A stretch of 64,000 bases of DNA from Diphasiastrum complanatum (lineage: Eukaryota; Streptophyta; Lycopodiopsida; Lycopodiales; Lycopodiaceae). This document shows positions 46,401 through 57,064 of this stretch, piece by piece (position 1 is the stretch's first letter; each line of letters begins with the position of its first letter). Where the stretch lies: contig CM055100.1 of the NCBI GenBank assembly GCA_029204225.1, positions 3,449,089-3,513,088 of the forward strand, in the 5' to 3' direction. The position numbers and the translations under genes are program-made. Under the pieces are notes generated by a model. The model worked only from the letters and a program-made list of their open reading frames with translations, was not told the DNA's origin and did not search any database.

Positions 46401-46518
46401 AAAACCCTTAATCGCCTTATCTCATATTCTAGAGATTCACTGATCATCTAGCTATCCTACAATCACTATAGGAAATTGTCTCTTGTTCCCAAACACTAGA
46501 GAATCCATTTATTTGGAT
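43456..46518 (-). mobile_element. Family-S internal sequence, non-coding
   Basis: About 3 kb of AT-rich DNA without frames above ~70 codons or known motifs. Its left end matches the interior of the short element at 33153-33287, so I read it as the interior of a large non-coding LTR element, continued at 55884-57060 after a nested insertion. The second LTR is not found. Confidence 0.5.
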
Positions 46519-46523
46519 GACTG

Positions 46524-47622
46524 TGTTAGCAGATTCCAAAGAATCCCCAGATGCCGAGCCAAGCCGAAGACACAGAATACCTCTCACCCATGACCGAGGA
46601 GGTCTCAGAAGGAGGAGAGCCGAAGAAGCTGAGAGCCGAGCATGAGAGCCGAGAAATTACTAGCTAGGATGATAGTGAAATATCTATGTGAGCCTACATG
46701 GTGTATCCTAGAGAAGGAACAACCATGTAAGAGCTAGTCATATTTCCTAGGCTTTGTAAATAAATGTAGACCCCCTTTAAATTAGTTAGAGTGACCCACC
46801 TTTTGATGGTGACCTTTAGTGGAAGGGCAAAGTTCACATGTAATTTCTAATTTGGTGGAAGTGCCACTCACATGGGCAGCCTTCTTGCTTATTTAAGGGC
46901 CCCCCTCTCTTGTGAGGGAGCTTTGAATGTATTGTCAAGTTCTCTTGAGCAAATAAAGAAGATCCTCCACGAGTTCTTGATAATTGCTAAGCTCCTTGTT
47001 CATGGCAATGTTCTTGAGTGAAGTTTCTATGAGCATGCTTGATTTCCTTGTATTGTGGATTAACTAGTTTCTTGTTTCCTTGTTTCTTGCTTAGTTGTGG
47101 ATTAGGATTCATTTCTTGTTTGTGGAATAAGGTAGGAATCAGCACTCGAGTAAATTAAATAGGCTGGAATAGTAAGGTAGATCTTGCATGCTTTCTTACA
47201 TTCCAGTTCTTGATTGTTCTTGAGCAATCTAGGCATCAAAAAATGAGCATTTCTTGATTCTTAGACTGTTAAAATGTTGTTAGGAATCTAGTTACTTGTT
47301 TCTTGTTCCTTGTTTCAGTAGTTAATCTTGTTCTTGATCGCTTTCTAATTTAGTAGATAGTGGTAGGATTGCTCCATGTTTCAGAATATTGATCTTCTTG
47401 AGCTATGTCTGGTTACATGACTGGTTTATGCATGTAGCTGAGTATCGGATCCATGACTCCCACTGACAGGCTGGGAAAATCACGTTGCAATCTGAGTAAC
47501 GCTTCTGTTTTGTAACTGTTCTAATAAGAGGAAGAACCGTAAGAACCATAACTACAGAAGAACGAAGAAGGAGTAAAAGAAACAACAAAACCGTCTTCAC
47601 AGATTCAGAGAATCTGTGAACA
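46524..47622 (+). repeat. Element N 5' LTR (1099 bp)
   Basis: TATA-like TTATTTAAGG near 46888. Ends in a hairpin: TTCACAGATTC, loop AGA, GAATCTGTGAA (47596-47620), two bases before the LTR end. Confidence 0.92.
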
Positions 47623-47624
47623 TT

Positions 47625-47638
47625 TGGCGCCATTCCAC
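47625..47638 (+). other. Element N primer binding site
   Basis: TGGCGCCATTCCAC starts two bases after the LTR. TGGCGCC sites are known from Ty3/Gypsy elements of plants (Athila/Tat group), which suggests the partner that supplies pol. Confidence 0.75.
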
Positions 47639-47639
47639 A

Positions 47640-50600
47640 ACTACACAACATTCAACAAAAACCCCATTGCTTCACTCTTTGCACCGTAGCCACCGAACAG
47701 ACACCGTATTCACTTGCCATTTTCGTCCACCATCCTACCCGCCTCAACCGCAATCCCCTTGCTTTCCAACTGCACTACACATTACAACCGCATCGAGCCG
47801 ACTCACAATTGTAGCGACTGCCTTGAGCCGTAGCCATCGCACACAAGTACATTACGTCGTAGTGATCACCGTGAGCCGCAACCATCGTCAACAACAGCAC
47901 CACAGCTATCGTAACAACCGCAAACACACAACCTCCACAATTGCACCGTCGGAACCGCAATCACATACCTTTAATCTTCTAATGATAGCAACCGTATCGC
48001 AGCTATCGCACCACCTGTTTTCACCCGTAAGAACAGTCATCCATCATAACCCGTAGACATTGTAATCTACTGTACCGTACGGATCGTAAACCACTGCAAA
48101 CCACACTCATCCTTCGCAAACCGTTCGGACCGCAAATCACCGCACCACTCCGCAATCCACTCATCTCCATTCTCGACCTGTGGAAGCCGCAAGCCATCTG
48201 CTGTTCAGCCGTAGCAGTCTCATTCCCCTACAACCCGAGCATATCCAACACACACACACATCAATCCATATTGATTATCGTGACCCATAGATCCTAACTA
48301 ACCACCATCGCACCGCAGCCACCGCATTAGACCGCAAATAATCGCATCCCAGCTACAGTTCGCGCCTGCTTTGAACAATCCTCACCGCTATCACAGTAAC
48401 ACACAACCTTTCAATCACCAAATGGCTGCTTCCCGACTCCATTGTCAGCAACCGCATTCAATCGTTCCACCACATTCAGCCGTATCAACCGCCACTGGTC
48501 GCATTGCACTCGCATCAACCGTGGACCCATAGCAACCGCATTCCAACACTCGTATCCACCGTAACAACAGTCCAAGAGCCTATTTACACAATCCTACGGT
48601 ACTCTACAAGTTGTTATGGATCGCCCTTACGAGCTGAATTCTACGGAGGACTATCCACCAGAGATGGTCTTCCCATTCACCCAACAGGCTCGATTTAACA
48701 GATATTCTCGGATGAAATCCCAAGTCCAAGAGCCATCCACCAACCCATTCGACAGATGGGAACCCATGCGTTATGAAGCTCCATATGAACGACCACATTT
48801 TCATGCTGCCGAATCTTCACATGCACGAGCTCACTTAAACGGAGCTTTTGCGAATAATGTTCCACGCTGGTATCTCAGGCATACAAGCATTCGTGGGGAT
48901 ACACTCTTTTCATAAGAACTTTTACTCTAGGCCACAGTCATATTTTCCCCTTGAAGTTCTTCACTTGCATCACACAGATCCATTCATTCATATCGGGATC
49001 TGCTCAAATCTCAACCGACGGGATCCGTTCAAATCTCAACCGACGGGATCCGCTCAAATCTCAACTGACAGGATTCGCTCAAATCTCAACCGACGGGATT
49101 CGTTCAGATCTCAACCGATAGATTTTTATTAGATCTCGACCGACGCGGCTCTCTCAAATCTCGACCGACATTTCTCATTCAAAATCCAACAAACAGACAC
49201 GTCCCATCGCGCCCGAACCCAGCCGACGGCGTCCATAAATGCCATCACCTCGACGCCATTCGCACCTCAGCGAAGTGCGAACTCTGGAGCTCTCTGGCGA
49301 CGATCTACTGATGATTTTTCGACTCTCCTACACGATCCTGGCGCTCTCTCGTTCTATGCATCAGTGGTTGCTTCCACACCACCTCCACCCAATATCAGCC
49401 ATCCTAGTGTGTTTCCCATTGAGAGTGTCATCACAAACGGTCTCCAAACCTAATATCGCCAGTGGAGAACAAAGCATTTGAAACATTTCGCATGTTGAGG
49501 GGTAGTATCACGCAAGCATTCCACACGCTTCCGTTACACTATTGAGTATCACCTTTTAATCATACACACTTTTCTTTCATCATCTCCACACCCGTTTTCA
49601 CCGAAAGCTACTTTCTTTACATCTCCCAATATCTTCATTCCTTCCGCTTAGTCACCAACATATATCGACATTTTCTTTTTCGGAACTTCTACCTTCCATT
49701 GTTCACACCATACTTCGTTTGCCACACATCCTCCATACCCTTCTATCCAGAACACCTCCACTTTCACACACCTTCCTTCCCAACCTCAGTTCCTCATAGA
49801 CCATTCCTTTCTATTATATCTCAGCCGACGCCCTCCGCTCACATCTCAGCCGACGCCTTTCCATTACATCTCAGCCGACGTCTTTCTGTAGCGCAGGCAT
49901 CCCAAAGGAAGCCGGGAACCACGACTTAGCTTCCCAGCCTTCAACTCTTGTCATCCATGCCCACTTGACATACAAGCAGCCAACTCGCCAACAACGATCA
50001 GACTTAACCAACTTGAAATTTCCGAAAACCAACATTGAGATCCAACCTGGCACCATGCCAGATCGGGGGTCCCGATGTGGGTGACTTCCCTCCAAGCAAG
50101 CCGCCCGACATACATCAAACTTAACCAACTCGAAGCTTCGCTACAAACGAGTAACATCCATTCCAAGCAAGCGATCTGACTTACATAAGACTTAACCAAC
50201 TGAAAGCTTTGTCACGAGCGTTGGAAGCCAACCTGGCGCCACGCCAGACTGGACAGCCATAAACAGGTAACTTCCACCCAAGCAAGCCATCCAACTCAGC
50301 CGACAGATTAGAGCCCGTTCCCCAAGAGCTTAACCCATTCACGTATGAATACTCAGAACCATAAGCCGCGACAGATATGGAGACAACCAGTTCCTGGACC
50401 AAATGGTCCCGACAGCATACCGCTGGTGCCACGGACCGAATGGTCCCGACGGCATACCGCTGGCGTCCCGGGATACGACCCTCAGCTATGTGCCAACTTA
50501 AAAATTTTGAAGCGGCCTTACAACTGGCGCTTTTACCGAACACTGAAACCCAGAAGGTAATCAGAGTCAGTTTGAGAAAAATCCCACTTTATTGATAAAT

Positions 50601-51237
50601 CTGAGAAGGTTACATTTCAAGTGTGTGACCGACCCTAGTCTTCGGGGCGCTAGCATGCCAAGGCGAGAGCCATGACAACATTCCAGCAAGGGAGACTGAG
50701 ACTTGGTTGGAGCTCGCCCTGAGTCGCAACCCGCACTCCCCTATAGTATTGGTGTGATTCGGCACCCCCCCTCATACCAAGCACTCTACCCAAGCTGGTA
50801 AAGCACATTTTTCTCTCTCTAGAATTTTCTCTTTCTAGAAAGTCATTTTATCTCTCTAGATTTTATTGATCCCCAGGCTTCCTTTAATCATGCCTAGATC
50901 GTGTGAGGTGATTGCACATTCTGAGCTCTCTGGACTCCGCTAGAACCGATCAAAGATTTTCAGCCATAGGAAATTGGCGCCGGCTGGATTCTGGTCACAG
51001 TGGTGCCGGGAGCAGCAGGGGCGCTGCTGGCGCCAGGGACATAGCTGGCGCCAGTGGCACCGGAAGTAAAGCTTGTAAAGGTAGCTTTACAACACTTTCC
51101 ATCACATCTCAGCCAACGCCCTCCGCTCACATCTCAGCCGACGCCCTCTGCTCACATCTCAACCGACACCTGTTAACCCTGTCTTAATTCTCAACCGACA
51201 CCCTTTTTCCAGATTCTTATTTCCTAGTTTTTTCATC
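47640..51237 (+). other. Element N repeat-rich leader
   Basis: 47690-48560 is dominated by ACCGCAACCGCA-like words. 48990-49175 has about seven tandem units of AAATCTCAACCGACGGGATC with 22-29 bp spacing. The same core TCTCAGCCGACG returns at 49819-49885 and 51108-51205. 49950-50290 has three looser units with CTTAACCAACT and AAGCAAGC; 50398-50470 has a clean 36-bp duplication (AATGGTCCCGAC(A/G)GCATACC). One long stretch thus built from several repeats. Confidence 0.75.
48616..48915 (+). CDS. Short frame in the element N leader
   Basis: 99 codons from ATG, protein-like composition rich in Arg, Glu, Pro and Tyr (MDRPYELNSTEDYPPEMVF, FDRWEPMRYEAPYERPHF). No known motif. Could be a leader peptide frame, a relic of an N-terminal gag piece, or chance. 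Confidence 0.25.
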   Translation: MDRPYELNSTEDYPPEMVFPFTQQARFNRYSRMKSQVQEPSTNPFDRWEPMRYEAPYERPHFHAAESSHARAHLNGAFANNVPRWYLRHTSIRGDTLFS

Positions 51238-54200
51238 ATGTCTACCAACCCTGCCTCCAGTTCTGATGACCCTGATGTCAATAAGCTCGACATCCAATTG
51301 TCCAAATTGGATATTACTGAAATGCAACACTGGTACCAACAGGCAGCATCCTTCTTTCAAGCCATTGAGTTCCAGATGCCAATCCTGACGGGGTATCAAA
51401 GCCCGTACCTCGTGCATATGATATATGCCAACTACAATGCTATAGCAAGGTCGTGCCATCTAATAGTTCCTCCTGTGAGGAACTATGTTTACAACATATC
51501 ATTTGCACCGGACGACTTGCAACCTTTTGGGTTCCCAAGAGGACCCAATGCTATCACCAGGACACTTAAAAAAATCGAGCAGACAACATATTTCAAATTC
51601 ATTGACTCATTCGTGGCCAAGTGGAAAAACGAGGACGGGTATCAAGTCGAAGCAATCAATGACCCACAACTACAAGTGGCATGTGCGTACTTGACAAAGT
51701 GCACACAACGACCAAGAACCAAGTTGCAGAGGGTACCCATGTCCATGTTTCACATGATGGCAGATTCACGACTGCATGCCTAGAACCTCTATGATTGGGC
51801 ACAGTTTGTTTCGAACTGCCTTCATGAGTGCCTTCATGAGTGCATTAAGAACAAGCAGCCAATAACAATACTCGGATATCTCTTGACAGATATCACCTTC
51901 CACCAAGTCCAGAACGGGCCAAAGCTTCAACAACACTTGCAGCTTGCGGACAAGGCATGGGAAATTCCCATTGAGTCAACAAAGTCCAAGCGTGCATGAT
52001 CAAGGGCCACTTCACCATCGGGATCCCAGCCTAAACGAGTAAACACCAGTATTCTCCCTCTGGTATAGAAGCAAAGAAGCCCACAACCGGACCCACAAGC
52101 AGCTACAACCTCCGGAGCTCAAGAGGCCGATACCTCCAAGGCCCAGTTGCCAGACACAAGGCAACAAAGGATGCAAAAGAAGCTTCAAGCTGGAAGAACA
52201 TCACCAGTGGGATCAGTTTCAGATGGTTCCACCTCAAATGATGGAAGCTCATCCACAGCCTCACAACAACACTCGTCACCCTCACATGTCATTGACAGGG
52301 GTGATGGAGCAACTACCTCTACACCAATACCTAATACGATAGTATCTCAAGTCACAGGTCAGCCAGATCAAGTCACCACCCCACCCACACTAATTATTAC
52401 ACCAACGCCACCAACATCACCACCGACACAAGTTTTGGAGGGGAGGAGTGGGGATATCCAGTCCCCAGGTCACGGAAGCGGCTCAGCAACCACACAACCA
52501 ACAACCACAGGCCCAGCAAGTCCACACATTGGACACATCACAATATTTTGATGTTGCGGACCTGATGAAAATAAGCGACAACGAGCCAGAGAAGAGAAAG
52601 TAGCTAGGAAGAAGTCTGACCCCTCCACTAACCACCACCACCACAACAGTTACTAACATCATCCCTCCACTCCCTCCACCTCCACCTCCACCTCCACCTC
52701 CACCTCCATCTTCAGCTCTAACCCAACGTTTATTTTTTGGTTTAGCCTCACCATCCCACACCCCAGATCAATATCCAACCCTCACTAACCCTGAAAAGCT
52801 CACCGAAGTAGCCAAACGCTCAATGATCGGCCTATCCGAAATGAGCTACCATATGCATTGGTTGGTTAGCCAATATCAAATGCTCGAGAGCAAGGTCCAG
52901 CATCAAGACCAAGAAATTGTGCAATATCAGAGGCTGGCCAAAGAGAAAGAAAAAGAGACAGTAGAAACCAGATCCGTGATGGTCGGACAGAAGACCACTC
53001 TGGAAGAGGTCCAACAGCAACTGAAGCACCAGATGGTCCAAATCGACCAAGTACGAGATGGATCATCGGGTGCAATGACAGTCGACGCTCCTCTAGTCAA
53101 GCCCGAGGATATTCAATTCCAGGTCCCACAGGCCTCAACCATCCGGATGGAAAAATATGTAAGGCTAATCCAAGAACGAGAGGCCGAAAGGAAAAAATTT
53201 GAAGACATTGTGGCCAAGCAAGAGAAGATCATCCTGGAGTCCCAGAAGCAGCTGGAAGATACCACGAAGACCCTGCAGCAAGTCTTGGACAAGGTGAACC
53301 AATTATGGGACACGGCGTGCAAGGCCCAAGCAGGCGCTCAATCAACGAAGCCACAGAACAATAATGGGAATGATGGAGTAGGAAATCAGGGCAGGCAAAC
53401 CCAATCTTCGGACGGTAGCTCGGGATCGGGTGGCCAGAGAGCCGATGCTGCTTCCAGGACTTTTCCCCGACCCCCTCCCACCTTTAACCCCTCCTCCTAC
53501 TCTGCATTTAATTTTTTCGAAACATTTATTCCAACTTACCCGATTTTTTCATCTTCTCTCTTTCCATCACCTCCTAGCAAAATAATGGGCCCATCAAAAG
53601 GTCCAGCTGACACATACAAGGCCCGACGGGACGAGTTCCTCCAATAACTCCACTCCCCCGGTGCGGCGTATTATTTGTTAAACCCACCACCTCCAAAACA
53701 TGTCGTTCCCGCACCTCTCTCTCCAGATCATTTCATCCCTGACCTTCCAAAAACATGGGGGGGTGATGATGACTTCCTGGCAGATCAACCAGAGACAAGA
53801 AGGTTCTCACCCAGACAAGATACGGGCGTAGCTGAGCCGTCGACAAGAGAGAAAGCCAAAGAAAAAGACACGGGCACCAAGGCCCTAGATGATTATCTGG
53901 CAAGGCCATTCCAACGGCGTAGGACAACTTCCCCTACCAGGCCTAGAGGCAAATTGGCTGACACAAGAGAGTCAGAAAAGTTTGAGAGGAAATATCCTCC
54001 CAACATGAGGGGAGGCAAAGAGGACGTAGGTCAAAGCCAATACTTCACCAGGGCCGAGATCATCGCAGCGATACAACTGCAACCGGAGTGGCGGAATAAA
54101 GTCTTGAAGGATAGCAGACGACTCCAAGAGTATCTAAAGGCACCGGCATGGAAGCGAGTGGATCCCTTCTACATGCCACTCAAACGCAGAAATCCATGGC

Positions 54201-54709
54201 CGGTAGAAAAGCCACGAGTGGTGTTGGTAAACTGGCCAGTCATTCCGGGAATTTCAGAGAGAACCTCTTCGGATGATCTGAGGCTGTAGTTACCCGACTT
54301 CGGGCACAAATACAAAACAAGTGCCAATCTTTGCGTGCAAGAAACTGTCGAATATTGCAGATATATGGCCTTTCTGATGCAGCAAGATTGTTTCTGGGAT
54401 CGAGGCTTGGATCCCATTAAGATCAACTCGAATGTAGCCCTCCAGTCGGAAGAAGACCATGAAATGATGGCCAGGCTATACTACAGAGCGGCCTTCATGT
54501 CGTTGCGTTATGTGACCATGGTGGAGGACTGGCAAGAAATGGGCTTTGTGGAGAAGATAAGAGAATACCTGGGGCCTCTCAATTTCGGAAGTAAGCTCCG
54601 CTTCCAAGTTTTTGAAGCCTTGGGACGAAAGATGAGCGAGGGAAAGCAAACGGCACTACGACGAGGCGAGCAGGACTCGCAAGAAGTTCTCAGGAAGGCT
54701 GGAATGTAG
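51238..54709 (+). pseudogene. Element N gag-like polyprotein, decayed, family unknown
   Basis: One original frame of about 1150 codons, now broken by stops at 51781, near 51997, near 52069, near 52600, 53645 and 54287 and by one frameshift near 52530-52550. ATG at 51238. Order: a folded-looking N-terminal part (FPRGPNAITRTLKKIEQTTY; to about 51990); Ser/Thr/Gln-rich linker; polyproline run near 52640-52705; a long coiled coil (52823-53330; VQHQDQEIVQYQRLAKEKEK, RKKFEDIVAKQEKIILESQK); basic/charged stretch (53675-54000); and a C-terminal part with SQYFTRAEIIAAIQLQPEW and ALQSEEDHEMMARLYYRAAF. No zinc knuckle, protease, integrase or RT. Position after LTR, primer site and leader suggests a Gag-like role; this is inference, and I do not recognise the family. 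Confidence 0.65.
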
Positions 54710-54857
54710 CGGCCAATTGAGAGACTTCCAATTTTGAAAAAAATAAGTTTTGCGGATAATAAGCACCTGGTTTTACGGAAGCGAACTGAGATCCACGCTT
54801 TTTCAAGTGCCAAGCAGAAAGACATCACCGGTGTTATAGTGGGTCCTGCAACAGATT

Positions 54858-54869
54858 AGGGGTGGATAA
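54858..54869 (+). other. Element N polypurine tract
   Basis: AGGGGTGGATAA just before the 3' LTR; short and mixed. Confidence 0.5.
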
Positions 54870-55878
54870 TGTTAGCAAATTCCAGAGAATCCCCAGATGT
54901 CGAGCCAAGCCGAAGACATAGAATACTTCTCACCCATGAGCGAGGAGGTCTCAGAAGGAGGAGAGCCGAAGAAGTTGAGAGCTGAGAAATTACTAGTTAG
55001 GATGACAGTGAAATATCTATGTGAGCCTACATGGTGTATCCCAGAGAAGGAACGACCATGTAGGAGCTAGTCATATTTCCTAGGCTTTGTAAATAAATGT
55101 AGACCCCCCTTAAATTAGTTAGAGTGAGCCACCTTGTGATGGTGACCTTTAGTGGAAGGGCAAATTCCACATGTAATTTCTAATTTGGTGGAATTGCCAC
55201 TTGGGCTCCACATGGGCAGCCTTCTTGCTTATTTAAGGGCCCCCCTCTCTTGTGAGGGAGCTTTAAATGTATTGTCAAGTTCTCTTGAGCAAATAAAGAA
55301 GATCCTCCTTGTATTGTGGATTAACTAGTTTCTTGTTTACTTGTTTCTTGCTTAGTTGTGGATTAGGATTCATTTCTTGTTTGTGGAATAAGGTAGGAAT
55401 CAGCACTCAAGTAAACTAAATAGGCTGGAATAGTGGTGTAGATCTTGCATACTTTCTTGCATTCCAATTCTTGATTGTTCTTGAGCAATCTAGGCATCAA
55501 GAAATGAGTGTTTCTTGATTCTTAGACTGTTAAAATGTTGTTAGGAATCTAGTTACTTGTTTCTTGTTCCTTGTTTCAGTAGTTAATCTTGTTCTTGATC
55601 GCTTTTTGATTTAGTAGATAGTGGTAGGATTGCTCCCGGTTTCAGAATATTGATCTTCTTGAGCTATGTCTGGTTACATGACTGGTTTATGCATGTAGCT
55701 GAGTATCGGATCCGTGACTCCCACTGACAGGCTGGGAAATACACGTTGCAATTTGAGTAACGCTTCTGTAACTGTTCTAATAAGAGGAAGACCCGTAAGA
55801 ACCGTAACTACAGAAGAACGAAGAAGAAGTAAAAGAAACAATAAAACCATGTTCACAGATTCAGAGAATCTGTGAACA
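54870..55878 (+). repeat. Element N 3' LTR (1009 bp)
   Basis: Direct repeat of the 5' LTR, lacking about 80 bp present at 46966-47049 there. The terminal hairpin is one pair longer here (GTTCACAGATTC / GAATCTGTGAAC, 55851-55877). Confidence 0.92.
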
Positions 55879-55883
55879 GACTG

Positions 55884-57060
55884 GCATGCCTATCAGATGG
55901 ATACCACAAATCCCCATCTAACCTTGTGATTTAAGCAGAAGAATTAACATGGTTAAATATTACATCCTGATTCTTTCTGGTTAATGATAAGCTTCAAACC
56001 CCTACTGATGCATCAAATCTAGGGACGAGCTTCTGTCAACTAACAGATTCAATGTAATCCATGTATCAAATTCTACTTCTAACATCACAATTCACATCCA
56101 AAACTGCGGATAACTCAATGGTTACAAAGATATTATTTATGAATTCAACTAAATGAATTCTATCTAGGAAATTAATATCTGGTATTAAGCAATTATTTAC
56201 AGGGAAAACCGAAATCCTAACTGCGAAATACATTTCCCGATCACACTTACTACATCAGATGTCCACTCTTGTTCCCTCCTTAGAATTTTCAGTTCCCTGA
56301 AAATCTTTCAGCTAAGGTACCTAGAAGACGTAACGACATTAGTAAATGTTTAAAACATCTAAAACAATTTCATTTCTGTCCTATACCTGGGCTGAATATC
56401 TGATATATCATATATCATTTACTAGTATGTGAAACAGTACTAGTCTAATCTTTTGAATAAAATTCACTATAGGATTCTACCGGAAATGAAATCTATTACG
56501 TAATTCCTATTATTACAAATTTCCAAATAAAATTGGACTGTTTTTTCTTTTTATTGATTGGTTTGGCATTACTCCGTTCATTTTGACAAAACCTATCCAA
56601 ATCCAGAATATGAAATGACATGAATGGAAATCCCACCAAGAGGATTTCGTAATTCTTGAACCGTATCCTGTCAGATCTACTGATTAGATAAAAAATACTA
56701 TAGCCACTCATTCAATCTGGTCATTTCATATTGTTTGACAATTTTAATTCAAATTTAACGAGTATCTTGCACAAACATTCACTTGACTGATTTCTAGTGA
56801 TCAGAATCGATTAGAAAACTATCAGACAAGTAACTGATTTCAATTTTTAACCAAATTGAAATTCAACAAAAAAGAAAAAAATTTAAATTTTAACTTTCAA
56901 TCTGGGAGTTCCCAATCCCAAAAGTTAAAAGAATGACAGTACCGTAAAGTCTGTTGGCAATTTTATTCGATTCCTTTTGTCAATTTTAACTTATCTATCA
57001 TCGAAAAATAATTTAGACTTAGTGAAAACACTGTGATCAATTTTGACTGATAAACTCAGT
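55884..57060 (-). mobile_element. Continuation of family-S internal sequence
   Basis: AT-rich, non-coding and similar in composition to 43456-46518. It resumes directly after the GACTG duplication, so it belongs to the host of element N. It stops at the Copia-F border near 57060 without a second LTR. Confidence 0.5.
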
Positions 57061-57064
57061 TTAA

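Larger units (their letters stand above)
46519..55883 (+). mobile_element. LTR element N: 9.4 kb, gag-like protein, no pol
   Basis: Complete structure: perfect 5-bp duplication GACTG (46519-46523, 55879-55883), LTRs 46524-47622 (1099 bp) and 54870-55878 (1009 bp), both TGTTAGCA...TGTGAACA. Primer site TGGCGCC, a 3.6-kb repeat-rich leader, one long decayed frame (51238-54709) and a purine tract. No protease, integrase, RT or RNase H motif was found anywhere inside, so it must depend on another element. The LTRs differ by a deletion of about 80-90 bp plus scattered changes, so the insertion is not recent. Confidence 0.9.

Noticed and set aside
47616-48056. 146-codon frame at the start of the element N leader
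   Set aside because: Overlaps the LTR end and primer site and is made of low-complexity ACCGCA-type repeats.
48990-49175. CRISPR-like regular repeats
   Set aside because: The units are contiguous and degenerate without unique spacers, and the setting is a plant retrotransposon leader.
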